The notes beneath the pieces were generated by a model. That model was not told where the DNA came from. It saw only the letters and a list, made by a program, of their open reading frames with translations, and did not search any database. This document shows, in pieces, positions 46,613-55,047 of a DNA stretch of 64,000 nucleotides. Within the stretch, counting starts at the first letter, position 1; every line of letters starts with the position of its first letter. The stretch spans positions 359,965 to 423,964 of the forward strand of contig BPGH01000001.1 in NCBI GenBank assembly GCA_026002935.1, read 5' to 3'. Made by a program: the position numbers and the translations under genes. This DNA is from Acidimicrobiia bacterium (GTDB lineage: Bacteria > Actinomycetota > Acidimicrobiia > IMCC26256 > PALSA-610).

Positions 46613-47230
46613 GTGCAGAACCACCCTCCGCGCCGCGCGCGTGGGGATCGCAGGGCGTTGGGGCTCGTCGCCGCCGCCGTGGTCGTGGGATCGGCGATGA
46701 CGGCGGCCACCGCCGGCGCGACCCCCGACGACACCACCGGGACGTCCGGGGCCCACGCGACGGCCTCGGCGGCCACCGCGGCGCCGGCACCGGCGGCGGG
46801 CGCGGCGACCGACCCGACCGCCCACGCGGCGGCCCCGGCGACCGGGACGGCCGACACCGACCACTCCGACCCGGCGCCCGTGGACACCACCGACGGCGCG
46901 CCGGCGCCGGCGACCCCGGCCACCGGCGGAGCGACCGGGACCACCACGACCGGCACCGCCGCGACCGCGCCGTCGGAGACGGACTGGTCGCTCGAGGAGT
47001 CGGCGCACGCGGTCGCGCAGCCTGCGGTGTTGACGGCGGACGCGCACGCGCAGTCGACCACGAACGTGTCCACCGACGCCGTCGGCGGCGCCGCGGCCGA
47101 GTCGGTCCGCACCCGGTCACAGGCGTCGCAGCACGCCGTCGGCGAGGCGGCGCCGGTCGTCGAGCGCACCGAGTCGAGCGTGCGGGTCAGCGTCCAGACC
47201 CAGCACGTCACCGTACGCACCGGCGACTGA
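46613..47230 (+). CDS. Secreted Ala/Thr-rich low-complexity protein
   Basis: A ~205-residue protein with a basic start ([15 protein letters not shown]), a signal core (LVAAAVVVGSAMTAATAGA) and then a long Ala/Thr/Pro/Gly-rich, probably disordered region. The C-terminal third has short repeats of SQASQHAVGEA and SVRVSVQTQHVTVRTG type. No anchor motif is seen. GTG start with GGGAG nearby. Function unknown. Confidence 0.6.
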   Translation: MQNHPPRRARGDRRALGLVAAAVVVGSAMTAATAGATPDDTTGTSGAHATASAATAAPAPAAGAATDPTAHAAAPATGTADTDHSDPAPVDTTDGAPAPATPATGGATGTTTTGTAATAPSETDWSLEESAHAVAQPAVLTADAHAQSTTNVSTDAVGGAAAESVRTRSQASQHAVGEAAPVVERTESSVRVSVQTQHVTVRTGD

Positions 47231-47260
47231 GGCACGGCCGGCCCGCGCGTGGCCGCCGGG

Positions 47261-47713
47261 TCAGCGCGCGGCGTCGTCGTCGAGCACGAACCGCGGACCC
47301 GGGCCCCGGGACGCGAGCTCGTCGCCGGGGTTGACCAGGCGGCAGGCCTTCATCGAGAGGCAGCCGCACCCGATGCACCCGGTCAGCCGGTCGCGCAGAC
47401 GCTCGAGCAGGCCGATCTGCGCGTCGATGCGCGGACGCCACGACCTCGCGAGACGCTCCCAGTCGCGCTGGGTCGGCGTGCGGTTGTCGGGCAGCGACGC
47501 GAGCGCGTTGCGGATCTCCTCGAGCGACAGGCCGACGTGCTGCGCGACCCGGATGAAGGAGATCCGCCGGATCACGTCGCGTGGGTACCGCCGATGGCCC
47601 GCCTCGGTACGCGTCGAGTGGATCAACCCCTCCGCCTCGTAGAAGCGCAGCGCCGACGGTGCGACGCCGGTCCGCTCGCTGACCGCACCGATGCTCAACA
47701 ACTCGTGGTCCAC
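47261..47713 (-). CDS. soxR: SoxR-type redox-sensing MerR regulator
   Basis: A 150-residue MerR-family factor. LLSIGAVSERTGVAPSALRFYEAEGLIHSTRTEAGHRRYPRDVIRRISFIRVAQHVGLSLEEI is the winged helix. A C-terminal CX2CXCX5C cluster (CIGCGCLSMKAC, Cys 113, 116, 118, 124) holds the [2Fe-2S] centre that senses redox-cycling compounds. The GTG at 47713 is favoured by frame and by the start of the homology. A SoxR-box-like dyad lies 28 bp upstream in the divergent region toward the MFS gene. Confidence 0.93.
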   Translation of the reverse strand: MDHELLSIGAVSERTGVAPSALRFYEAEGLIHSTRTEAGHRRYPRDVIRRISFIRVAQHVGLSLEEIRNALASLPDNRTPTQRDWERLARSWRPRIDAQIGLLERLRDRLTGCIGCGCLSMKACRLVNPGDELASRGPGPRFVLDDDAAR

Positions 47714-47736
47714 GGACCCGACCTCGCCGAGATCGC

Positions 47737-47767
47737 TTGACTTCGAGTGAACTTCAGATCCTACGGT
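47737..47767 (+). promoter_or_regulatory. SoxR-type promoter: dyad within a 19-bp spacer
   Basis: TTGACT (47737-47742) and TACGGT (47762-47767) are separated by exactly 19 bp, the overlong spacer that MerR-family activators correct. Inside, CTTCGAGTGAACTTCAG (47741-47757) agrees with the SoxR box core CCTCAAGTTAACTTGAG at 13 of 17 positions. It points at the MFS gene starting at 47987, 220 bp downstream. Confidence 0.65.
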
Positions 47768-47986
47768 ACCCGGCGACCCGGCTCCCGGTGGCGAGGGTCC
47801 CGTGGCGGGGCCCGGGTCCCGGGAAATCGGGGGCGGCGCGGGGATCGCGTCGGGCAGGCTGGGCCCGCCGCACCCTGCCCCGGTCCCACGCGGGCCCTCC
47901 GGGCGCGCGCGGGCGCACGACGAGCGCGATGAGATCACGCCGGCGCGACCGTCGGCACGGGCACGACGAGGAGAGGGACGACCACG

Positions 47987-49393
47987 ATGAGCGAGGCGAC
48001 CGCCACCGGCGCGCCGGGCGGCGACGCGGCCGCGGCAACCGACACGGACACGCACCCCGGCGGCGCGCGCCCCATGCCCCCGATCTTCCGGCAGCTCCTC
48101 GTCAACACGCTCGCCGCGGGCGTGACCGGCACCTTCTTGTGGTTCGCCCTGACCTTCTGGGTCTACCTCGAGACCCGGTCGGTCGTCGCGACCGGCGTGA
48201 TCGGCGGTGCCTTCAGCATCGCCACCGCGGTGCTCGGACCGTTCTTCGGGACCTTCGTCGACCGTCACCGCAAGCACACGGCGCTCGTCGCGACCAACGT
48301 CGTCTCGGTCGTGTGCTTCGCGCTCGCGGCCGCGATCTACGCCGCCGTCGACGACGACGCCCTGCTGCGGCTGTCGGGCCCGTGGTTCTGGCTGCTCGTC
48401 GGCACGACGCTGCTCGGCTCGGTGGCGGTCGGCATGCGCGGCATCGTGCTGTCGACCTGCGTCACCCTGCTCGTGCCCCCCGCCGACCGCGACCGGGCGA
48501 ACGGCATGGTCGGCACGGTGACGGGCGTCTCGTTCGCGATCACGTCGGTGTTCAGCGGCCTCGTCATCGGCGGCCTCGGCATGGGGTGGGCGTTCGCGCT
48601 CTCCCTCGCCCTCACGGTCGCGGCGCTCGCGCACGTGCTCACGCTGCGGTTCGGCGAGCCCGAGCCGGAACCCCCGGACGAGGGGGATCCGGTCGTCGAC
48701 GTCCGCGCGGCGATCGACGCGATCCGCGCGGTCCCGGGCCTGGCGATGCTGATCCTGCTCGCGGCGTTCAACAACCTGCTCGGCGGCGTCTTCATGGCGC
48801 TGATGGACGCGTACGGCCTGAACCTCGTCTCGGTCGAGGCGTGGGGACTCCTGTGGGGCCTGATCAGTCTCGCGTTCATCGCGGGCGGGCTCGCCGTCGC
48901 GCGCTTCGGGCTCGGCCCGAGGCCGCTGCGCCTGCTCCTCGGCCTGAACCTCGTGAACTGGACCGTCTGCTCGGTGTTCGCGCTGCGGTCGTCGATCTGG
49001 ATGTTGACGGTGGGCATGATCGTGTGGCTCGCGCTGATGCCCGCGATCGAGGCGGCCGAGCAGACGATCCTCCAGCGGGCGATCCCCTACGAGCGCCAGG
49101 GCCGCGTCTTCGGCTTCGCGCAGCTCGTCGAGAACGCGGCGTCGCCCTTCACGGCGTTCCTGATGGCGCCCCTCGCCGAGGCCGTCTTCATCCCCCTGAT
49201 GACCGACGGGCGCGGTGCGGACCTCATCGGCGGCTGGTTCGGTACGGGCGCCGACCGCGGCCTCGCGCTGATGTTCACGATCGCGGGCCTGATCGGCGTC
49301 ACGGTCACCGGGCTCGCCTGGTCCTCGCGCTCGTACCGCCGGCTCGCGGCATCGGGCGCGGCCGATCCCGATGCGGTCCGCGCCGGGACCTGA
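47987..49393 (+). CDS. MFS transporter, probable SoxR-controlled exporter
   Basis: A 468-residue transporter with about twelve spans. FFGTFVDRHRKHTAL is the loop 2-3 motif of the major facilitator superfamily, and LGSVAVGMRGIVLSTCVTLLVPPADRDRANGMVGTVTGVSFAITSVFSGLVIGGL is the central family block of MFS_3 exporters. The N-terminal 30 residues are hydrophilic. The ATG follows GAGGAGAGGG. Given the SoxR-type promoter upstream, export of redox-active compounds is a reasonable inference. Confidence 0.85.
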   Translation: MSEATATGAPGGDAAAATDTDTHPGGARPMPPIFRQLLVNTLAAGVTGTFLWFALTFWVYLETRSVVATGVIGGAFSIATAVLGPFFGTFVDRHRKHTALVATNVVSVVCFALAAAIYAAVDDDALLRLSGPWFWLLVGTTLLGSVAVGMRGIVLSTCVTLLVPPADRDRANGMVGTVTGVSFAITSVFSGLVIGGLGMGWAFALSLALTVAALAHVLTLRFGEPEPEPPDEGDPVVDVRAAIDAIRAVPGLAMLILLAAFNNLLGGVFMALMDAYGLNLVSVEAWGLLWGLISLAFIAGGLAVARFGLGPRPLRLLLGLNLVNWTVCSVFALRSSIWMLTVGMIVWLALMPAIEAAEQTILQRAIPYERQGRVFGFAQLVENAASPFTAFLMAPLAEAVFIPLMTDGRGADLIGGWFGTGADRGLALMFTIAGLIGVTVTGLAWSSRSYRRLAASGAADPDAVRAGT

Positions 49394-49398
49394 ACCGC

Positions 49399-49423
49399 GC
49401 CGGCCGACCCCCGCGCGGCCGGC
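49399..49423. terminator. Hairpin between MFS and PIG-L genes
   Basis: GCCGGCCG (49399-49406) and CGGCCGGC (49416-49423) form an 8-bp stem with a 9-nt loop, 5 bp after the MFS stop and abutting the convergent gene's stop. Confidence 0.6.
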
Positions 49424-50185
49424 TCAGAGGTCCCGCAGCGCCTCCCAACCGGGTGGCGGCGGGGCGAGGTGCCAGTACTGCTCGGGTACGCCGGCCGCCA
49501 AACGGGCGTCCAGCGCGTGGTCGCGCCGCAACGGCGCGAGCTGCGAGCGGTAGCACTCGATCGCGCGCCGCTTGCGCGCCTCGTCCGCCACGACGGGCAC
49601 GATCATCGGGGTCGGCCACAGGTCCCCCCGGAACAGGCGGGCGACCCGCCACGCGAGGAGCCCCGGCAGGTGCCGGTACCCCGCGTCCTCGTAGCAGAAC
49701 CAGGCGACCTCGCGGCGGCGGCCCGCGACGCGCACGCCGGCGTCGTGGGTGGCCGCATGGTCGGGGTTCGCGATGCCCATCGGCAGGAACACCGCGGTCG
49801 GCGCGACCCGGTCGAGCACCGCCTCCAGTTGCCGTTCGACCTCCTCGACCGGCGCACGCTCCTCCTCGCGCAGGTACTGGTGGTCGACCAGGTCGAGCCA
49901 GACGGGGGTCGCGCCGAGCACCTCCATCGCGGCGCGGTCCTCCTCCCGGCGCCGCGCCACGACGTCGTCACCGGCGCCGAACCCGCCGAGCGCGTCCCAA
50001 TCGGTCGGGGGGTCCGGGTAGCGCGCGGGCCGGCCGCCGAACACCGTCACGACGGTGGACCCTGGGTGCGCGAACAGCAGGTGCGCGGCCCCCATGGCCG
50101 CGTCGTCGAAGTGGGGCGAGCACACGACCACGCGGTCGAGGCAGCCCCTCGGGAGGACACCCCACGTGATCCCCGCCGCGGTCAT
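49424..50185 (-). CDS. PIG-L family N-acetyl-sugar deacetylase
   Basis: A 253-residue LmbE/PIG-L enzyme. VVVCSPHFDDAAMGAAHLL carries the zinc-binding HxDDxxxG motif, FLPMGIANPDHAATHDAGV a second His motif, and VAWFCYEDAGYRHLPGLLAWRVARLF follows. Family members deacetylate N-acetylglucosamine conjugates (mycothiol or bacillithiol precursors, GPI, antibiotics). The ATG at 50185 overlaps the GH4 stop (ATGA), so it works with a glycosidase, probably in sugar catabolism rather than mycothiol synthesis. Confidence 0.85.
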   Translation of the reverse strand: MTAAGITWGVLPRGCLDRVVVCSPHFDDAAMGAAHLLFAHPGSTVVTVFGGRPARYPDPPTDWDALGGFGAGDDVVARRREEDRAAMEVLGATPVWLDLVDHQYLREEERAPVEEVERQLEAVLDRVAPTAVFLPMGIANPDHAATHDAGVRVAGRRREVAWFCYEDAGYRHLPGLLAWRVARLFRGDLWPTPMIVPVVADEARKRRAIECYRSQLAPLRRDHALDARLAAGVPEQYWHLAPPPPGWEALRDL

Positions 50186-51567
50186 GCGGGCGGCGGGAAC
50201 TGCGGCAGCCACGGTGCGGTCGCCGCCAGCAGCTCGTCGGTCATCGCGATCACGTCGTCGTAGGCGAGGTGCGCGCACAACGGGTCGGTCAGCATCGCCT
50301 CGTACACGAGCGACCGGTCGCCCGTGAGCGCCGCCTCCACCGTCAGCTCCTGCGACACGGCGACCCGGCGCAACCACTCGCCCATCACCCCCGGGACCCG
50401 GGTCCGGTCGGTCGCGCGCACGCCGTCGCCGTCGACGGTCGCCATCACCTCCACCACCGCCCCGTCGGGCAGGTTCTCGACGTTGCCGGCGTTGGGGACG
50501 TTCACCGGCAGGCGCCGGGCCCGTCCCGTCACGACGGCCTCGATCACCGGCACGACCAGCTCACCCGACGGCAGGCGCGGCACGTCGGCGGCCGCGCGCA
50601 GCGCCTCGTAGCGCTCGGCGTCGGCACGCGCGTCCGCGAGGTGGCGCTCCATCCGGTAGACGTGCACCCGCCACCGCCGGCCATGACCGTTGCGCTCGTG
50701 CACGAACCCGGGCACGAACTCGGTCGAGTGGTGATCGCCCGAACAGGCGAGCACCCCGAACCGGCGGAACAGCTCCATGCGCACCTTGTTGTTCGCGAGC
50801 ACGTCGCGCTTGGTCCAGGGCCCAGGGCCCGACACCTTCTCGTAGGTCATCTGCTCGGGCAGTTCCTCCAACCACAGGCCCGAGCGCTGCGCGTCCTCGT
50901 CGTCCAGCAGCGCGCGCAGCCGGGGGAACGCGTCCTCGCCGCGCACCGTCAGCGAGGTGGCGAGCGGCAGGTGGTTGACGCCCCCGAGCACGGCGTCGAT
51001 CTCGTGCATCCCGCAGTCGAGCAGGAGCGACAGGACGAACGTGGTCGCGACGTACTCGTTGCACAGCCCGACGGTGGGCACCTCCAGCGTCCGGGTGACG
51101 GCGCGGCACAGCGCGGTCAACGGGTTGGTCACGTTCAGCAACAGCGCGCCCGGCGCCGCGGCGTCGGCGACGTCACGGGCGATCGCGCACAGCACCGGGA
51201 TGCTCCGCAGCGCCCGCACGACGCCTCCCGGGCCGACGCTGTCGCCGACCGGTTGCACGACCCCGTACCGCTCGGGCACCTCCAGGTCGTGGCGCATGCT
51301 GTCGAACCCGCCGACGGAGAACGCGGTCACGACGAAGTCGGCGCCGGCGAGCGCCCGGCGGCGGTCGGGCTCGGCGCGCACCGCGAGCCCGATCGAGCGG
51401 CGCCGGGCGATCTCGACGCCGAGCTCCGCCATCGCGGCGGCCCGGCCGTGGTCGAGGTCGTGCAGCACCACCTCCGCGCCGGTGAGCGCGGGCGCGTTCG
51501 CGAGGTCGACGAGGACGCTCGGCACCCAGTGGCGGCTCCCGCCCCCGACGACCGCGATGCGCACCAC
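50182..51567 (-). CDS. Glycoside hydrolase family 4 enzyme
   Basis: A 461-residue NAD- and metal-dependent glycosidase of the 6-phospho-beta-glucosidase / alpha-glucosidase type. The Rossmann start is RIAVVGGGSRHWVPSVLVDL. NVTNPLTALCRAVTR and GLCNEYVA give the metal-site Cys, GGVNHLPLATSL the conserved NH pair, and CSGDHHSTEFVPGF the C-terminal His/Glu motif. Hydrolysis goes by oxidation and elimination. Its substrate (phosphorylated or not) is unclear. Start GTG at 51567 or 51564. Coupled to the PIG-L deacetylase. Confidence 0.88.
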   Translation of the reverse strand: MVRIAVVGGGSRHWVPSVLVDLANAPALTGAEVVLHDLDHGRAAAMAELGVEIARRRSIGLAVRAEPDRRRALAGADFVVTAFSVGGFDSMRHDLEVPERYGVVQPVGDSVGPGGVVRALRSIPVLCAIARDVADAAAPGALLLNVTNPLTALCRAVTRTLEVPTVGLCNEYVATTFVLSLLLDCGMHEIDAVLGGVNHLPLATSLTVRGEDAFPRLRALLDDEDAQRSGLWLEELPEQMTYEKVSGPGPWTKRDVLANNKVRMELFRRFGVLACSGDHHSTEFVPGFVHERNGHGRRWRVHVYRMERHLADARADAERYEALRAAADVPRLPSGELVVPVIEAVVTGRARRLPVNVPNAGNVENLPDGAVVEVMATVDGDGVRATDRTRVPGVMGEWLRRVAVSQELTVEAALTGDRSLVYEAMLTDPLCAHLAYDDVIAMTDELLAATAPWLPQFPPPA

Positions 51568-51635
51568 GGGCGCGGAGGCTACGGCCTCCGGCCCTCCGGG
51601 CGCCGCCGCACCCGGACGGCGCCTCGCCGACCCCG

Positions 51636-51655
51636 CTCGGGACCTCCGCCCCTAC
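51636..51655. promoter_or_regulatory. Candidate DosR-like motif upstream of the hydrogenase operon
   Basis: CTCGGGACCTCCGCCCCTAC agrees with TTSGGGACTWWAGTCCCSAA at about 13 of 20 positions, including SGGGAC and the right-hand CCC. It lies 69 bp upstream of the first hydrogenase gene. A second inverted repeat, GGCCC-N5-GGGCC, lies between it and the start. Confidence 0.4.
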
Positions 51656-51724
51656 AGGCACCGGCGTGCGGTCGCGACGATCGGCCCGCGGAGGGCCACC
51701 GACGAGGCGGGGCATGGAGCGCGC

Positions 51725-52891
51725 GTGGACGGACGAACGGGACGCGACGAGCCGGACGCGGGCCGGGGCACCCCGGCGGTCGTCGTGGACGTCGACGGCC
51801 TCGACCGGATGATCCGCGGGCTGGCGCGAGCGGGGTACCGGGTCGTGGGGCCGGTCGCGCGCGACGGCGCGGTCGTCCTCGACGACGTCGACGGCGTCGC
51901 CGACCTGCCGGCCGGCGTCGGCGACGAGCAGGACGCCGGCCGCTACCGCCTGACCGGCGTCGCCGGCGGCGCGCTCTTCGCCCACACCGTGGGGCCGCAC
52001 TCCGCGCGCCGGTTCCTCTCGCCGCCGCGCCGCACGCTCTGGTCGGCGGCGCGCGACGGCGACGGCTTCACCGTCGACGGGCCCGCCGCCGACGACCCGC
52101 CCGTCGCGCTGGTCGGCGTACGCGGGTGCGACCTCGCGGCGATCGCGGTGCAGGACCGCGTCCGGCAACGGTCGCCGCACCCCGACCCCGCGTGCGCATC
52201 GGCCCGCGCGCGGGCGTTCGTCGTCGCGGTCGACTGCGCCCGGCCCGCGTCGACCTGCTTCTGCACGTCGACGGGAACCGGGCCGGCCGCGGGTCCCGGC
52301 CACGACCTCGCGCTCACCGAGCTCACGGACGCGCACGGCCACCGCTTCGTCGTGCGCGTCGGCAGCGACCGCGGTGCGGCCGCACTCGCGGGGGTCCCGT
52401 GGCGCCCGGCGACGGCCGCCGACCTCGACGCCGCGGCGCGCGTCGTCGGCGACGCCGCGGGGCGGATCACCCGGCGCCTGGACCCGGCCCGGGCCCGCGA
52501 CGTGCTCGCGGCCGCACCCGAGCACCCGCACTGGGACGACGTCGCGCGGCGCTGCCTCTCGTGCGCGAACTGCACCCTCGTGTGCCCGACGTGCTTCTGC
52601 ACCGCAGTCGAGGACGTCACGGACCTCGCGGGCGGCCACGCGTCCCGCGTGGAGCGGTGGGACTCCTGCTTCACGCTCGACCACTCGTACCTCCACGGCG
52701 GCGCCGTGCGCGGGTCGACCCGCTCCCGGTACCGGCAGTGGCTGACGCACAAGCTCTCCACGTGGTGGGACCAGTTCGGCGAGACCGGCTGCGTCGGGTG
52801 CGGTCGCTGCATCGCGTGGTGCCCCGCGGGGATCGACCTCGTCGCCGAGGTCGCGGCGATCGCGGGCGCGCCGGGGGAGTCGGGACCGTGA
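51725..52891 (+). CDS. hyhB: [NiFe] hydrogenase beta subunit, iron-sulfur protein
   Basis: A ~388-residue subunit of a group 3b-type bidirectional hydrogenase. The N-terminal half has VGVRGCDLAAIAVQDRV and CARPASTCFCTSTGTGPA, both seen in HydB-type beta subunits of sulfhydrogenases. The C-terminal part carries two 4Fe-4S motifs, CLSCANCTLVCPTCFC and CVGCGRCIAWCP. It relays electrons between the small subunit and the flavin subunit. The GTG at 51725 is in frame but its ribosome site is weak. It is the first gene of a tightly overlapped operon to 58756. Confidence 0.88.
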   Translation: MDGRTGRDEPDAGRGTPAVVVDVDGLDRMIRGLARAGYRVVGPVARDGAVVLDDVDGVADLPAGVGDEQDAGRYRLTGVAGGALFAHTVGPHSARRFLSPPRRTLWSAARDGDGFTVDGPAADDPPVALVGVRGCDLAAIAVQDRVRQRSPHPDPACASARARAFVVAVDCARPASTCFCTSTGTGPAAGPGHDLALTELTDAHGHRFVVRVGSDRGAAALAGVPWRPATAADLDAAARVVGDAAGRITRRLDPARARDVLAAAPEHPHWDDVARRCLSCANCTLVCPTCFCTAVEDVTDLAGGHASRVERWDSCFTLDHSYLHGGAVRGSTRSRYRQWLTHKLSTWWDQFGETGCVGCGRCIAWCPAGIDLVAEVAAIAGAPGESGP

Positions 52892-53394
52892 GGAGGACCG
52901 ACATCCACGCGCTGCTCGGCGAGCACCCCTTCTTCGCGCCGCTGGAGCCGGGCGACCGCGATCTGATCGCAGGGTGCGGGACGAACGTCGTGTTCCCGGC
53001 CGGGTCGGTGATCGCCCGGGAGGGCGATGCGGCCGACCGCTTCTACGTGCTGCGCGACGGCCGCGTCGCGATCGAGGTGCACGCCCCCGGCCGCGGTCCG
53101 CTCGTGGTCGCGACGGCCGACGCCGGCGACGTCGTCGGCTGGTCGTGGCTCGTCCCGCCGCACCGCTGGCGCTTCGACGTGCGCGCCGTCACCGACGTGC
53201 ACGCGGTCGCGCTCGACGGCGCGTGCCTGCGCGCGAAGTGCGACGAGGACCCCGCGCTCGGGTACCGGCTGCTGCGGCGCTTCTCGGGCGTGGTCGCCGA
53301 CCGGCTCGAGGCCACCCGCATCCGCCTGCTCGACCTCTACGGCGCGCCGGCCCCGGGCCCGGCGCCCGCGACACCGGGAGGCGCGCGTGGCTGA
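52888..53394 (+). CDS. Cyclic-nucleotide-binding protein inside the hydrogenase operon
   Basis: A 168-residue protein with a single CAP-like domain: LLGEHPFFAPLEPGDRDLIAGCGTNVVFPAGSVIAREGDAADRFYVLRDGRVAIEVHAPGRGP. In the phosphate cassette the usual GE...R segment is altered to GDVVGWSWLVPPHRWRFDVRAVTD, so cAMP binding is doubtful. There is no helix-turn-helix. It overlaps the beta and gamma genes by 4 and 8 bp, so it is made in step with the enzyme and may sense a ligand or act as an accessory subunit. Confidence 0.85.
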   Translation: MRRTDIHALLGEHPFFAPLEPGDRDLIAGCGTNVVFPAGSVIAREGDAADRFYVLRDGRVAIEVHAPGRGPLVVATADAGDVVGWSWLVPPHRWRFDVRAVTDVHAVALDGACLRAKCDEDPALGYRLLRRFSGVVADRLEATRIRLLDLYGAPAPGPAPATPGGARG

Positions 53395-54259
53395 GCGCGT
53401 CGCGACGGCGACGGCCGGCTCCCCCACCCGTGCGCTCGCCGGCAGGACCTTCCCCGCCCGCTACCGCGTCGCCACGCGCCGCGCCGAGACGCCCGACGTC
53501 GTCACCCTCGACCTCGAGCCGCTCGACGACCCGATCCCGCCGCCGCGCCCGGGCCAGTTCGTGATGCTGTACCCGTTCGGCACCGGTGAAGCGGCGATCT
53601 CGGTGAGCGGCCTCGGTGACGGCGGCACCCTGCAGCACACGATCCGTGCCGTCGGCGCGACGACGCGGGCGCTGTGCGCGCTCGGCCGAGGGGCCGTGGT
53701 CGGGGTGCGGGGCCCCTTCGGCAGCGACTGGGGAGTCGGGTCGCCGGACCTCGACGGCCTCGACGTCGTGGTCGTGGCGGGCGGGCTCGGCATCGCGCCC
53801 CTGCGGCCCGCGGTGCACGCGCTGCTCGGGCGGCCCCGGTCGGGACGGCTGAGCGTGCTCGTCGGCGCACGTTCACCCGCGGACCTGTGCTTCGCCGACG
53901 AGCTCGGCCGCTGGCGCCGGCGCGCCGACCTGCACGTCGCGGTCACCGTCGACGCGGCCGCGCCGGGCTGGGACGGCTCGGTCGGCCTCGTGACCGACCT
54001 GCTCGCCGCCGCCCCGTTCGACCCCCGGCGCACGGTGGCGCTCGTGTGCGGCCCCGAGGTGATGATGCGCCTCGCGGCCCGCGGGCTCGAAGCGGCCGGG
54101 GTCGCCCCCGAGCGCATCCGCTGCTCCCTCGAGCGCAACATGCACTGCGCGGTCGTGCGCTGCGGCCACTGCCAGCTCGGTCCGCTGTTCGTGTGCGCCG
54201 ACGGCCCCGTCCTGCCCTGGGCGACCGTGGCGCCCCTCCTCGCGGTGCGTGAGCTGTGA
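53387..54259 (+). CDS. hyhG: [NiFe] hydrogenase gamma subunit, FAD/NAD(P)-binding
   Basis: A 290-residue diaphorase subunit of the ferredoxin-NADP reductase superfamily. [23 protein letters not shown] binds [24 protein letters not shown] and [23 protein letters not shown] bind NAD(P). A C-terminal [2Fe-2S] motif is [20 protein letters not shown]. It exchanges electrons with NAD(P)H. The GTG at 53387 follows GGGAGG. The 4-bp overlap with the small subunit gene supports a stoichiometric complex. Confidence 0.92.
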   Translation: MAERVATATAGSPTRALAGRTFPARYRVATRRAETPDVVTLDLEPLDDPIPPPRPGQFVMLYPFGTGEAAISVSGLGDGGTLQHTIRAVGATTRALCALGRGAVVGVRGPFGSDWGVGSPDLDGLDVVVVAGGLGIAPLRPAVHALLGRPRSGRLSVLVGARSPADLCFADELGRWRRRADLHVAVTVDAAAPGWDGSVGLVTDLLAAAPFDPRRTVALVCGPEVMMRLAARGLEAAGVAPERIRCSLERNMHCAVVRCGHCQLGPLFVCADGPVLPWATVAPLLAVREL

Positions 54260-55047
54260 GCACCGCGACCCGCCGCCCCACGCTCGCGGTGTGGAAGTTC
54301 GCGTCGTGCGACGGGTGCCAGCTCACACTGCTCGACTGCGAGGACGAGCTGCTCGCGATCGCGGACGCGGTCGAGGTCGCGTACTTCCTCGAGGCGACGC
54401 GCGCGACCGTCGAGGGCCCGTACGACCTCTCGCTCGTCGAGGGGTCCGTCACGACGCCGGCCGACGCCGAACGCATCCGTTCCGTGCGCGCCGCGTCGCG
54501 TCGCCTGGTCACGATCGGTGCGTGCGCGACGGCCGGCGGCATCCAGGCGCTGCGCAACTTCGCGGACGTCGAGGAGTACCTCGGCATCGTGTACGCGACC
54601 CCCTCCTACATCGAGACGTTGTCGACGTCCACGCCGATCGCGGCGCACGTACCCGTCGACTTCGAGCTGCGCGGCTGCCCGATCGACCGCGGCCAGCTCC
54701 TCGAGGTCGTCAACGCCTTCCTCAACGGCCGGGCCCCCGAGATCCGCGCCCACAGCGTCTGCGTCGAGTGCAAGGCGCGGGGCAACGTGTGCGTGACGGT
54801 CGCGCACGGCACCGCCTGTCTCGGCCCGATCACGCACGCGGGCTGCGGTGCGCTGTGCCCCTCGTACCACCGGGGCTGCTACGGCTGCTTCGGGCCCTCC
54901 GAGAGCGCCGATCCCCGCGCGCTCGGCGACGAGCTCCGCCGCCGCGGGACCGACGACGTGGACCTGGTCCGGATGCTGCGCACCTTCAACGCCGCCGCCG
55001 ACGCGTTCCGCGCCGAGAGCACGCGCCTGGAGCGGGCCCCGCGATGA
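54256..55047 (+). CDS. hyhS: [NiFe] hydrogenase small subunit (delta)
   Basis: A 263-residue small subunit. [20 protein letters not shown] holds the proximal-cluster CxxC (Cys 18 and 21). [31 protein letters not shown] and the cysteine-rich [19 protein letters not shown] complete cluster binding. There is no Tat signal, as expected for cytosolic group 3 enzymes. It channels electrons from the NiFe site to the beta subunit. Confidence 0.94.
   Translation: MSTATRRPTLAVWKFASCDGCQLTLLDCEDELLAIADAVEVAYFLEATRATVEGPYDLSLVEGSVTTPADAERIRSVRAASRRLVTIGACATAGGIQALRNFADVEEYLGIVYATPSYIETLSTSTPIAAHVPVDFELRGCPIDRGQLLEVVNAFLNGRAPEIRAHSVCVECKARGNVCVTVAHGTACLGPITHAGCGALCPSYHRGCYGCFGPSESADPRALGDELRRRGTDDVDLVRMLRTFNAAADAFRAESTRLERAPR

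Noticed and set aside
49424..50185. The PIG-L protein as MshB of mycothiol synthesis.
   Set aside because: It is coupled to a GH4 glycosidase and lacks recognisable extended MshB similarity; the mycothiol assignment is not supported.
52888..53394. The cNMP-fold protein as a CRP/FNR transcription factor.
   Set aside because: The protein ends without a helix-turn-helix domain, so it cannot be a conventional regulator.
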